This document shows positions 54,632 to 64,000 of a stretch of 64,000 nucleotides of DNA, piece by piece. Position 1 is the first letter of the stretch; each line of letters starts with the position of its first letter. Source of the stretch: Mucidula mucida (Eukaryota > Basidiomycota > Agaricomycetes > Agaricales > Physalacriaceae); NCBI GenBank assembly GCA_015501055.1, contig JADNYV010000179.1, forward strand, positions 1-64,000, read 5' to 3'. Both the position numbers and the translations under genes were made by a program. Under the pieces are notes generated by a model. The model did not search any database and had not been told where the DNA came from. It saw nothing but the letters and a program-made list of their open reading frames with translations.

Positions 54632-56115
54632 ATGCCCCAAAAACCGGTACGCGAATGTCTTGTTCTCATCTCAATTCATGCGTGTTGACTATGATGTCAG
54701 TACCTCCCGACAGAAGTCGTCGATATGATCACCGACTTTGTGGCTGCCCGACGTCATTCGCAGGAGGACCTGCGTAGCATCATGCAGAGCTTCCGCAGAG
54801 CTCGTATGCGTGCCAGTAAACACCTCTACTGTCGCGTCGAATTTGAAGCCTATTCAGACGAAGATGGTGATCAGTGCAGCAAATTCCGCGACCTTCTTCT
54901 TGCCGTTCCGCATATAGGTCCTCTTGTTCGATGTATCCTCTTTGAGGATGACGAAGAGCTCCTTTCTCAGGACGAAGCGTTTCCGCAACTACTGGTACTG
55001 ACGTCCAATCTTGAACGTTTGGGATTTGGCGGCATAGATTTTACCTGCATCGTCGATCCCATTGCGTTTCGGACCACCATCTCCTCTCTTGGGCTCACGC
55101 ACTTGGAGATCCGGTGCTGCACCCTAGACGCTGAGATGCTTTACACGCTCTTGGGGTCGTCGCTGCGTCTGCGATCTCTCTTGATCAAGGAAGTCGATAT
55201 CGTTGAGTTTGACCCAGACAGAATCAGAAAGACGGATCTCTCACACTACGATGCGCACCGGCTGGCCGCTGAGGTCCCTCTTCCACCCCCGAACTTCTGC
55301 CTGCCCATACAGGAGTTGTACCTATATCTCTCCTCGTATTCCGACCAGATTTTTGTCGACTTGCTCATAACATCGCTTCTCCCTCGCGTCACCGGAGCAC
55401 TAATGAAACTTGACATCGATGCGGCAGAATATTGCCCAATCTTCCACGAGAGAATATCTAAACTTCTGGCTTCCACCGCCGACTCGGTTCGGACATTCTC
55501 TTTGAATGATATCTTGATTGGCAGTACGTATACTCATTGCTCTTTATCGCTGACCTTGTCTGACATTTTCGGTCGCCAGATAACGGCGATACGCCACATC
55601 ACGCTCTCAATTTATCACACGTCGATACGATCGAGTTTTCTCTGAACGTGTATAACTGGCACCCTACTTCTACTGTTCCTTGGGCGGTTCACACTCTCAA
55701 CAACCTCACCTCTCGTCCTCGAGCCATACACCTCTTTTTCACATTGATGGGAGGTGACGGTATAGCTCCTGACGAGCCCATCCCTCAGTCCCTGGACGAG
55801 CTCGACCTCGTTCCGCCGGATTGGCCTGAACTCGATGAGGCACTATGCCGCTTGCCCTGGACGGATATTCATCTTCTCCTCTGTGTGGGAGAAGACTCGG
55901 ATGTTGGCGTCGCCGAGGCTCTCGACAACGATTACTATGTAGATAGAGGGATGCCCAGGGAAGAACTGAGAGGGCTGTTCGGACGCGTTTACTTGCCCAA
56001 GACGTACACGACGTTCTTTAACCCACGCACGCCTATAGGCACTAGAGCGTCGTTGACGTTCGGTCGTGAACCTGTGGAGAGATGGGATAGTCTGCGCATA
56101 TGGAAAGGTTTGTAG
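54632..56115 (+). CDS. F-box/LRR-like protein (457 aa, three exons)
   Basis: Exon 1 is 54632-54646 (MPQKP), exon 2 54701-55523, exon 3 55580-56115; both introns are GT-AG, 54 and 56 bp, and total length is 1374 nt. The start YLPTEVVDMITDFV is the typical shortened F-box of basidiomycete F-box-like proteins. It is followed by alternating Leu-rich strands (LVLTSNLERLGFGG, LTHLEIRCCTLD, LRLRSLLIKEVD) like irregular leucine-rich repeats. Such proteins usually act as substrate adaptors of SCF ubiquitin ligases; here that is inferred from the N-terminus alone. No signal peptide. Confidence 0.72.
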
Positions 56116-56605
56116 ATAGCGCTGTCTTGTGAATGTGATGTTTGTGAAGCGTAGGAACGTCGTACACCTAGAGACCAGTAAACATTAGAACAGTACGTGT
56201 AAAATCGGCATGCTGTCGAGTCAGATGTATCTCTGAGGCCGGGTCAGTAAAGTAGGACCTGGGATATCAGCCATGGTTCCGTTAGATCCTTTGGATAGCG
56301 ATACCAAGCCGCCTCCAGTCGAAAGCGGAGGCGAAAGAGGCATCTGGCGACCGTCAAGCTAGTACCAGGCGTCATGGTCATCTATATACACTTTCAATGT
56401 CAATCAAGTACGAGAGCCATCTTACCAGCCTCAGTGCCGTGTAATAGGATCCAGGATTCGGCATGATAACTTACACAGTGCTGTGTTGTCGGTACAGTAT
56501 TATAGTTGCCGGAACCGGAGCCCGGCCGTGACGCCCTCGCACGGGACGCCACGCGTCTTTCCATCTACCATCGCCGCGCACCCATTGCCCGCCGTTCTGT
56601 CTCGC
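56116..56605. other. Intergenic region before DUF7918 gene
   Basis: No gene recognised. An open frame runs from 56483 into the DUF7918 gene, but conservation starts only at the ATG at 56606. Confidence 0.4.
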
Positions 56606-58001
56606 ATGCGGCTAGGCGAAAACCTCTCAGTGTGCGTAATTATTGACGGGATCCCGGGAGAGGAGTTCGGTGTTACCACGTCTGAGGACGGAAGGCATAC
56701 GACATGCTGGATTGCATCTGAGACGGGAAAGGTGTGCTTTCATAGAACAAGATGCATCAACAAGGAATGACTGGATTTGAGGACTTCAGAATTAAGTTGG
56801 AAGACGTACCGATCCACAAAACCTCCTACGACCTCAAAATTGATGGGCGAAGCTATCCAGGGAAAGTTGCCAGGAAACACACGTTGGGCACGAAATGGGA
56901 ACGCACAATGAAGGGGATAGCTACTTCTACGACTGAAAGATACCCTTATGTTTTCTTGGGTATCGCCAGCACTGGTAAGGTGTGATTCGTTGCTCGGCCA
57001 ATCACTCGGGACGGAACTAGGCAACATAGCTGCTACTGTGTACGCGGCCATCATGACACAAAGACCTCGCACCTACAGAAAGAAACCGAAGTTGGGCAGC
57101 AACGTTGTCCATGAGCGTATAAAGAAATGCGTAGATCATCAAATGATGTATGTCAACCCTTTGGGATTATACCGCTGACATTCATTGTCAAGTCTCGGAA
57201 AATTGAAGCATTTTTCTGTGTCTCGTTATACTTACCAAAGCCATCCGGTTGGGGAATCGCTCACGTTCTGCTTTAAGTATCGTCCTTTAGGTAAGTGTCA
57301 ATTCGTATCTCAGACCTCTCTTGTTACCTAACAATGATGATGTTGATCTGAAGCTGTCCTTCAAGCAAATGGAATAGCTCCTCGACCTAAACTCCGAGTG
57401 TCCATGTCAGCTCACGCTGATACGGAGGAGAAACTTAGAAAGCTTAAAGTGAAACCACCATTTCCTGGTATTCTTTGATAGCTTATCAAGCTTCTATAGA
57501 CTCGCAAGCGCGTACTGGAACTGCAACGAATCGAGGTCTTTGCTTCATATTTCTGGAAAGAATTACATTGACAGTACTGTAGTGTTTCGACCGCAAATTC
57601 ACATAACGGGTCACGGGGGTCTTTGAAGTGAAGCTATATATACATCATAACGGGTCACGGACCACTTTGGTCAGGCACGAGCCTCCAAATAAGGAAATTT
57701 CAGGTCCCGCTATAAGCGGAACTGTCCAAAAAAGGCAATTTAAGGGTCTGTGAAGCTGTTCGCTGTAACTTCAGACCATAATGGGTCACAGGCTGTGAAG
57801 TTACGGTCAAAACGCTACAGTATCCTGCAGGACGAAATTTGCGAACTCGAAGGCGCACATAGCCCTGCTCATTCTGGAGGACGCATGAAGCGGGAGTCTG
57901 ACACCACTGCAGTCGAAGGCTCAAGTAGGAAGAAAGTTAAGGGCAAGCGTGGCGCCGTTAAACAGCTGAATGATGTAATTGATCTGACAATGTCGGACTG
58001 A
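56606..58001 (+). CDS. DUF7918 domain protein, multi-exon, with intronic MITE
   Basis: Exon pieces: from ATG 56606 to 56733 (MRLGENLSVCVIIDGIPGEE, EDGRHTTCWIASETGK); from 56790 (KLEDVPIHKTSYDLKIDGRS, TTERYPYVFLGIAS); after a short intron, TELGNIAATVYAAI; then ESLTFCFKYRPL; then across GTAAGTG...GAAG, VLQANGIAPRPKLR; and a last exon from about 57833 ending VIDLTMSD* (a SUMO-interaction-like acidic tail). This order is that of the agaricomycete DUF7918 family, of unknown function. Some exon ends in 57080-57240 are not resolved. A 244-bp MITE occupies the last intron about 12 bp before the acceptor. The stop at 57999-58001 is 4 bp from a Gypsy-II LTR. Confidence 0.68.
57577..57820. mobile_element. 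244-bp MITE, copy 2, inside DUF7918 gene
   Basis: Same length and almost the same sequence as 40902-41145, TA on both sides, CTGTAG...CTACAG ends. It sits just upstream of the CAG splice acceptor of the last DUF7918 exon. Confidence 0.88.
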
Positions 58002-58005
58002 GACG

Positions 58006-58534
58006 TGTTATGAATCGCCATATTTTCACATTTTCACATCTTATCATATCTTATCGGGAGCCTTGTCTTATCAACCAACGGACCGTTTCATCATCTGTTT
58101 CGTCACCGATCATACCCCTTTTCATTACCGAAGCCGTACTCATGTCGGACACACGCCCAACACATGGATGACATCATACATGCCGATACCTCATGGACTC
58201 CCTATTGTATACACACCGCCGACACTCGTAGTACACATGGTCGTTTCAGTATTATTACTTACATGCAGTCACCACTCGTATTTAATGGTTTCACGGACTA
58301 GTAGCATACAACACTGGGTCAAGGGCGTGGAGCATCCCTAGTGGAAACGCGTATGGACAAGGAGCTTCAAACACAGACTTAATAGTATATAAGCAGTAGT
58401 GTAGTATCATTGTACTTTAGTTCCGATCTCGTTTATACACCTGGCCTAGCCTAGTCTTACGAACGCGAACGTTTTCTCTTTCAGTTCTTGCTGTGGTACC
58501 TGGTTGAGTCTCGTGGCTTAGTCAGTCGCTAACA
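58006..58534 (+). repeat. Gypsy-II 5' LTR (reference copy, 529 bp)
   Basis: TGTTATG...GCTAACA. Carries TATATAAGCAG near 58386 as probable promoter. Related copies or pieces lie at 9117-9432, 11268-11796, 11797-12123, 14389-14615 and 17231-17760. Confidence 0.92.
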
Positions 58535-59133
58535 GAAGATCGGAACTACTTTCTACCACCTACCACACATCCCTGATCGTCAATCAGCACTTCGCTGTTT
58601 GATCATCGCACATTCCCCTATTCCCTTTCCCTGTTTACAGATCGACGGATTCCTAATTCCAGCGCACGTCCGCATACGTGTGTATTGGTCCCAGTAGCGC
58701 CGGCTAACAGTTAGAGATAACTGCCTCGGGTGCTGGAAGTAGCCGCTCTCACGAGAACGAACTTTTGGCAGTTGCACTTCAGTGGGCGCTGTTTACGGGT
58801 CAACCCCCGTTCCCAGGAAAACTTCGGCTTACCTCACACCAGAGGGACGTCGGCTGGGCAATTGCGAACTTGTGACGAGCTCTTGGGCTCCGTAGATACG
58901 TAGTCAGTAGTCGGTAAAATAGCGTAGACAGTTACGATACCTACCTACTTTACTTACCTTACGATACACATCATCATTCCCCACCCTACCAAGTCCTGGA
59001 TTCTATTTCAGATCTAGGCGATCCCTCCCTATTCATCCAAACCTCTATTCCCTCACCCGTTTCATCCAAATCCGCATCACCCATATCCCCACTTTCACCC
59101 TTTCACTCTCCAATTCCATCACCCCGATCCATC
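58535..59133 (+). mobile_element. Gypsy-II leader
   Basis: Untranslated region between LTR and gag; the primer-binding site should be at its start (GAAGATCGGAAC...), tRNA not identified. Ends in a C/T-rich stretch before the ATG. Confidence 0.7.
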
Positions 59134-60060
59134 ATGTCCAACGAGGCACCAGAAGCCGCTCATCACACACCCGCTCATCACGCCAATGACGAAACCAAAG
59201 GCCGATCCCTGGTCAACAAGCCTTATGACTATGACGGGGACAAGTCCAAGTACAAGAGCTGGTGGCGATCGATGTTTACATACATCCGTGACAAGAAGAA
59301 CAACCTCACATCGGACTCCGAAAGGATCGATGTTGTTCTCTCCTACATCCGAGGAGATCATGTTGATGCATGGGTCCAGAACTACTCGGACCAGAACTTT
59401 GATGAGGAAGAAGAGGAATGGACAGTCTCTTGGACTGAGTTCAAAGAGAACTTGAAGGAGCGATTTGTGGACTCCAACCTCGCGCGAGATGCGCAAGATC
59501 AGATCGAACGGTTGCGCCAGGGGCAAGACACCGCTCAAGATTTCTTTCAGAAGTTCGAGGTCCTGCTTACTCAGGCGGAATACTCGAAGGATGATGCATT
59601 TGTCGTGCGACTTCTCGAGACCAATGTCAACGAGAAGATCATCGACCAGATCTATGGCAGCCGAGATGGGTTGCCAAAGAAGTACAAGGATTGGAAGGCA
59701 CAGATCATTCAGATCGATCAGCTATGGAGAAGGCGGGCGGCGAGCAAGAGGTCCGGCATGCAGGTCCGGCCCCAAGCTCCGCAGGCGGCTACATCGAGAG
59801 CCAATCCTACGAACCCACCCCCGACGCCGATCACACGACGAGATGCCACCGGGTTACCTATGGAGGAGCCGGCAGGCCGATGGACATCGACAATGCACGT
59901 CGAAGGGACTCTGCTTCAGCTGTGGCGAACATGGCCATGTTAGCAGGTTCTGTCCGAAGAAGGGTCGACCCCAGACATTCGGGGTTTATGGACCGAAATG
60001 AACGACGAGGAAAAGAAGAAGTTGGCCGAAGAGTTGGGTTTTGCGAAGCTCCCGCAGTAG
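59134..60060 (+). pseudogene. Gypsy-II gag (three one-base deletions)
   Basis: ATG 59134. Gag core with KYKSWWRSMF and RGDHVDAWVQNYSD, then LRQGQDTAQDFFQKFE and a Pro/Thr linker, then the zinc knuckle CFSCGEHGHVSRFC and a stop at 60058-60060. Bases appear to be missing at about 59851 (GGGG to GGG), 59906 (GGGG to GGG) and 59997 (AAAA to AAA) relative to the expected frame and to element A. Structural protein of the virus-like particle. Confidence 0.85.
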
Positions 60061-63000
60061 ACGCAGTCCTGCCGGAGCAGTCATCAAGGGAAGGGTCGTC
60101 AGATGCAGAATTTATTTACAGTACGGTACTGAAACATCTAAAATATCATCGACGACTTCACCAACAAAACCTGCGAAAGAAAGATTTGAGCCAAATACGC
60201 CCGAGTGGATCGCACAACGGCTAAGAGAGGATGACATGTCGAGAGCAGTGGGAATTCTGAGAGCATGGATGCCGGAGCGGAGAGAGAGAGAAGCGACGGA
60301 GGAGAAGGTGATGGCGATCAGAGCGTTGACAAAGGAAGCGCGGTGGAAGTTGTGACGGAGTTGAAAAAGTCGAGGAAGTACATCCGGGGAACAAAGGGGC
60401 AGGACATGAAACTCCGAGTAACCATAGAGAGCGTACACACAGGCTCTGAATGGGAAACGAGTGCCCTTCTTGACAGTGGAGCAACGGGTTCTTGTGTCAA
60501 TAAAGAATTCGTCGAGAAGAACGGACTCCCGATCAAGGAGTTACCGATCAAGCTCCCTGTCTACAATGCGGATGGAACCCTAAACGAGGGAGGAGCAATC
60601 GAAGGCTTTGTGGAAGTCCGGATGAAGATCGGTGATCACGCAGAAAAGATTGAGTTGGCCGTCACCAATCTTGGTAAAACAAGCATCTTTTTGGGGCTAG
60701 ATTGGTTACGATATCACAACCCCACGATCAACTGGACGGAATCCACGTTGACTTTTGATCGATGCCCAGACCGTTGCGGCTACCTACCCGAGTATAACTC
60801 GCCGGAAGACGAAGGAGAAGATGTAGAAGAGAAGTTGGAAGAGGGAGAGCGCTTGTTCTGGATGGACTGGGACAACTATCGCAAAAGCGGTGAAAAGCTG
60901 AGATCACAACAGCCTTCATCTGCTGCTGCACCTTACATCGAGGAATTTTCCGATGTATTCAGCAAGGCGGACTTTGATAAGTTACCGGAGCGAAGACCCT
61001 GGGATCACGCGATAGAACTCACGCCTGGTTCCAAACCGGTTGACTGCAAGGTCTATCCCCTTAGTCCATCCGAGCAGAAGGCATTAGACGAGTTCTTGGA
61101 GGAAAACATACGCACGGGACGCATACGGCCATCAATCTCACCCATGGCGTCACCATTCTTCTTTGTCAAGAAGAAGGACGGAAGCCTTCGGCCAGTGCAG
61201 GATTATCGGAAGTTGAACGACATGACAATCAAGAACCGATACCCCTTGCCGTTGATTCAGGAGCTTATCGACAAGTTGAAGGGAGCAAAGGTTTTCACAA
61301 AGATGGATGTCCGATGGGGTTACAATAACATCCGGATCAAAGACGGTGATGAGTGGAAAGCGGCGTTTAGAACAAACGAGGGCTGTTGAGCCATTAGTAA
61401 TGTTTTCGGACTCACAAACTCGCCGGCAACGTTCCAATCGTTCATGAATCACATCTTGAAGGAGTTGATTGACGGCGGACATGTTATAGTTTACCTGGAT
61501 GATATACTTATCTTTACGAACACTCTCGAGGAGCATAGACAGATTGTACGAAAGGTATTGGAGATATTACGAGTAAATAAGCTGTATTTAAAACCCGAGA
61601 AATGTAGTTTTGAGGCACAACTGTAGATTACTTAGGAGTTATTGTTGGAGGAGGAGAAGTGAAGATGGATCCGGCAAAAGTGGCCGTAGTGAAGGAATGG
61701 AAGGAGCCGACGAAGAAGAAGGAAGTACAGTCATTCCTGGGCTTCTGCAACTTCTACCGACGTTTCATCCGGGGATTTGCGGGAGTAGCGAAGCCATTGA
61801 CATCGCTAACCGGGAAGGGCGAGTGGGTTTGGGGCATGGAGCAGCACGAGGCGTTTGAGGAGTTGAAACGGAGGATGACGGAAGAACCCGTTCTGATCGT
61901 ACCACGCGACGACGGCAAGTTTCGAGTCGAGGCGGACTCCTCGAACTATGCAAACGGGGCGGTTCTTTCCCAGTTTGTTGACGGAAAATGGAGACCAGTA
62001 GCTTTCCGATCTCGCGCGCTGAACGAAGTGGAGCGCAATTATGAGATCTACGACAAAGAGATGATGGCTATTATGGACTCGATCGACGACTGGCGGCAAT
62101 ATCTCCTAGGCGCTAAGGAGACAGTGGAGGTTTTACCGATCATCAAAACCTTCAGTACTTCAGGAAACCGCAGAAGTTGAACCGGAGGCAGGCGAGATGG
62201 GTTACGGAGTTGGCGGAGTATGACATACAGATGATTCACAAGCCGGGCAAGACGATGGGGAAAGCTGATGCCTTGTCAAGGATGACAGGCCTTGAGAAGG
62301 GGGAAAAAGATAACGAAAACGTTGTTTTGCTCAAGCCGGAGTTTTTTATTTCACAAATTCAATTCTCTTTACATACAGTAGATACACCGGAGGACGAATT
62401 ACTTAACAAAATCAAACAAAGAAAAGGAAACAAAGACAGATACGTACAAAAAGCATTAGAAAACAAAGAAAAAGGATGGGAAGAGAAGGAAAATGGACTT
62501 ATTATATGGAAGGATCGTATTTACATACCGAAGGACAAGGAATTGCGGGGAAAAGTTATCGGAATGCATCATGACGCACAGCTTGCAGGGCATCCCGGAC
62601 GATACAAGACCCTCGAGCTGATTACACGTACCTATTGGTGGCCAGGAATCAGCCGAGACGTCCGGAATACGTAGAAGGGTGTCAAAAATGCCAGGTCACA
62701 AAGTCACATCGCACGAAGCCGGCTGCACCTCTTCATCCTATTGATGTGCCAAGCGAGCCATGGGAGATAGTAGGGACGGACATGATTGGAGAGCTGCCGG
62801 AATCAGGAGGATACAACGCGATCAGCACGTTTGTGGACCATTTCACAAAGCGATTACGCATCATACCGACACACACCACTCTGACGTCAGAAGGCATGGC
62901 CCGCATTTACCGTGATCGCATTTTCCCCATACATGGGATGCCACGACAGATGATACATGATCGCGGTCCACAATACCACTCGCGTTTCATGAAGGAGTTG

Positions 63001-63993
63001 TACCGGTTGTTGGGCATACAAGGAAACTTACAACGGCGTATCATCCACAGGCAAATGGGCAGACGGAACGGTTGAACCAAGAGATAGAACATTTCTTACG
63101 GTTATTCGTCAACTACCATCAGAACGACTGGCATGAATGGCTACCCTCTGCTGAATTTGTTTACAACGATCGAGTTCACTCGGCGACCAAAGTCACTCCG
63201 TTCTTCGCAGACATGGGCAGACATCCCTACAAAGGCACCGCTCCGAAAACGGCATCGAGAAATGAGACTGCGCAGGAGTTTGCCGACGGCATGAGGAAGA
63301 CATGGGAGAAGTGGGGTCAGCATTGAAGATGGCAAAAGAGGACATGAAACGGTTTTATGACAGGAAGCGAACAGAGGCAGTAGAGTACAAGGAAGGCGAC
63401 AAAGTATGGCTGGAAGGGACGAATCTCAGCACGGACCGACCAATGAAGAAGCTCGATGACAAACGCTTCGGGCCGTTCAAAGTGATCAAGAAAGTTGGGA
63501 CGAGCTCTTACAAGCTCCAGATTCCTCACACGTGGAAAAGCATCCATCCCGTGTTCAATGAGGCCCTGTTGACACCTTATCACGAGCCCCAATTTCCGAC
63601 GCAACCCGAGACACGTCCACACCTGTGCTGGAAGGAGCCGAACCGGAATGGGAGGTCGAGAAAGTGGTGAATTCCCGGAAGTACCGCGGGGGTTTTCAAT
63701 ACAAGGTTCACTGGAAGGGTTATGGCACACACGAGCAGACATGGGAACCGGCATGCAATCTCAAAAATGCCGACAAAGCTATCAGCAATTTCCACCAACA
63801 ATATCCGAACAAGCCAAAGCCACCCGCGCTTGCTCGCATTGAAGTCCCCATGTCGCAATTTCCATCACATCTATTCCGACCCATGCCACCGCCTGATACC
63901 GAACCCCTTAATGTCACGTACCCTCTGCAGCCCTCATGGAGCGACTCTGGTGCAGAATGGAACTTGTGCCTTAAGGAGGGGGTGATGTTATGA
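60032..63993 (+). pseudogene. Gypsy-II pol: protease, RT, RNase H, integrase, chromodomain (many small deletions)
   Basis: Frame -1 to gag at the overlap. The protease has [12 protein letters not shown] has [20 protein letters not shown], a disrupted segment at 61380-61400, and YLDDILIF (about 61492-61515); RNase H has EADSSNYANGAVL; integrase has CQKCQ, TDMIGELP and QTERLNQEIEH; the chromodomain has YKVHWKGYGTHEQTWEP (63700-63750). Frame breaks at about 60345, 61385, 61412, 61622, 62125, 62660, 63029, 63308 and 63608-63625 are almost all losses of one or two bases. Confidence 0.87.
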
Positions 63994-64000
63994 ATCGCCA

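Larger units (their letters stand above)
58006..64000 (+). mobile_element. Gypsy-II (Ty3/gypsy chromovirus) element, 3' end outside window
   Basis: 5' LTR 58006-58534, leader, gag, pol with chromodomain, polypurine tract at about 63972-63984 and the first 15 bp of the 3' LTR from 63986. It is inserted right after the DUF7918 stop; the expected target site is AGACG at 58001-58005 (partner outside the window). CpG dinucleotides are largely retained compared with element A at 9-17 kb, but there are about a dozen one-base deletions. Confidence 0.92.

Noticed and set aside
1..64000. tRNA, rRNA or other structured RNA genes
   Set aside because: No tRNA A/B box pair or rRNA-like stretch was recognised by eye; a tRNAscan/Infernal run would be needed to exclude them.

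Overview
This window is genomic DNA of a filamentous basidiomycete, most likely an Agaricomycete. The evidence is short spliceosomal introns (about 48-60 bp), several genes of the basidiomycete-specific DUF6535 and DUF7918 families, a cysteine-rich secreted 'glycopeptide'-type gene, a Skn7-like HSF/response-regulator gene, and Ty3/gypsy chromoviruses and a Ty1/copia element. No prokaryotic, organellar or CRISPR features were seen.

Layout. (i) 1-7.4 kb: two DUF6535 membrane-protein genes in convergent arrangement (3-1937 plus, 5'-truncated by the window; 3965-7040 minus, intact), with a small hypothetical gene (2913-3505 minus) downstream of the second. (ii) 7.4-9.1 kb: a decayed copy of a locally duplicated block. 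(iii) 9.1-33.4 kb: a nest of transposable elements. A Ty1/copia element (5' LTR 33135-33438, 3' LTR 15266-15501) landed in a Skn7-like gene, leaving the DNA-binding half at 33439-34165 and the receiver half at 15502-16170. The copia was then hit twice: an 11,040-bp Ty3/gypsy chromovirus (21407-32446, 455-bp LTRs, TSD ATCTG) sits in its gag, and a second gypsy family ('Gypsy-II', 529-bp LTR) sits between its RT and RNase H. Swapped target-site duplications show that an inversion between Gypsy-II LTRs flipped about 11.8-17.2 kb, and a smaller inversion lies inside it. (iv) 35.1-39.5 kb: an inverted duplicate of the first DUF6535 plus small-gene unit, broken by many one-base deletions. (v) 40.9-43.1 kb: a 244-bp MITE, a GGGTAC-rich low-complexity tract and a gene for a 269-aa secreted Ala/Asp/Ser-rich protein. 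(vi) 43.5-50.7 kb: two further DUF6535 genes in tandem; the second (1040 aa) is intact. (vii) 52.1-58.0 kb: an 8-exon secreted glycopeptide-type gene (minus), an F-box/LRR-like gene, and a DUF7918 gene carrying a second MITE copy in its last intron. (viii) 58.0-64.0 kb: a Gypsy-II element starting 4 bp after the DUF7918 stop codon and running off the window.

The genes do not form an obvious pathway. The window is a fast-evolving region combining an expanding membrane-protein family (five DUF6535 copies, one a visible mosaic of two others) with nested retroelements. Two mutational signatures recur: CpG-type transitions in the transposons (including apparent CGA to TGA stops), and single-base deletions in young paralogs and in the 58-64 kb element. 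The second pattern may partly be residual long-read error. The most unusual single object is the large chromovirus: its Gag N-terminus carries 16 consecutive collagen-like Gly-X-Y triplets, its protease motif is atypical, and it has two accessory ORFs flanking Gag-Pol.
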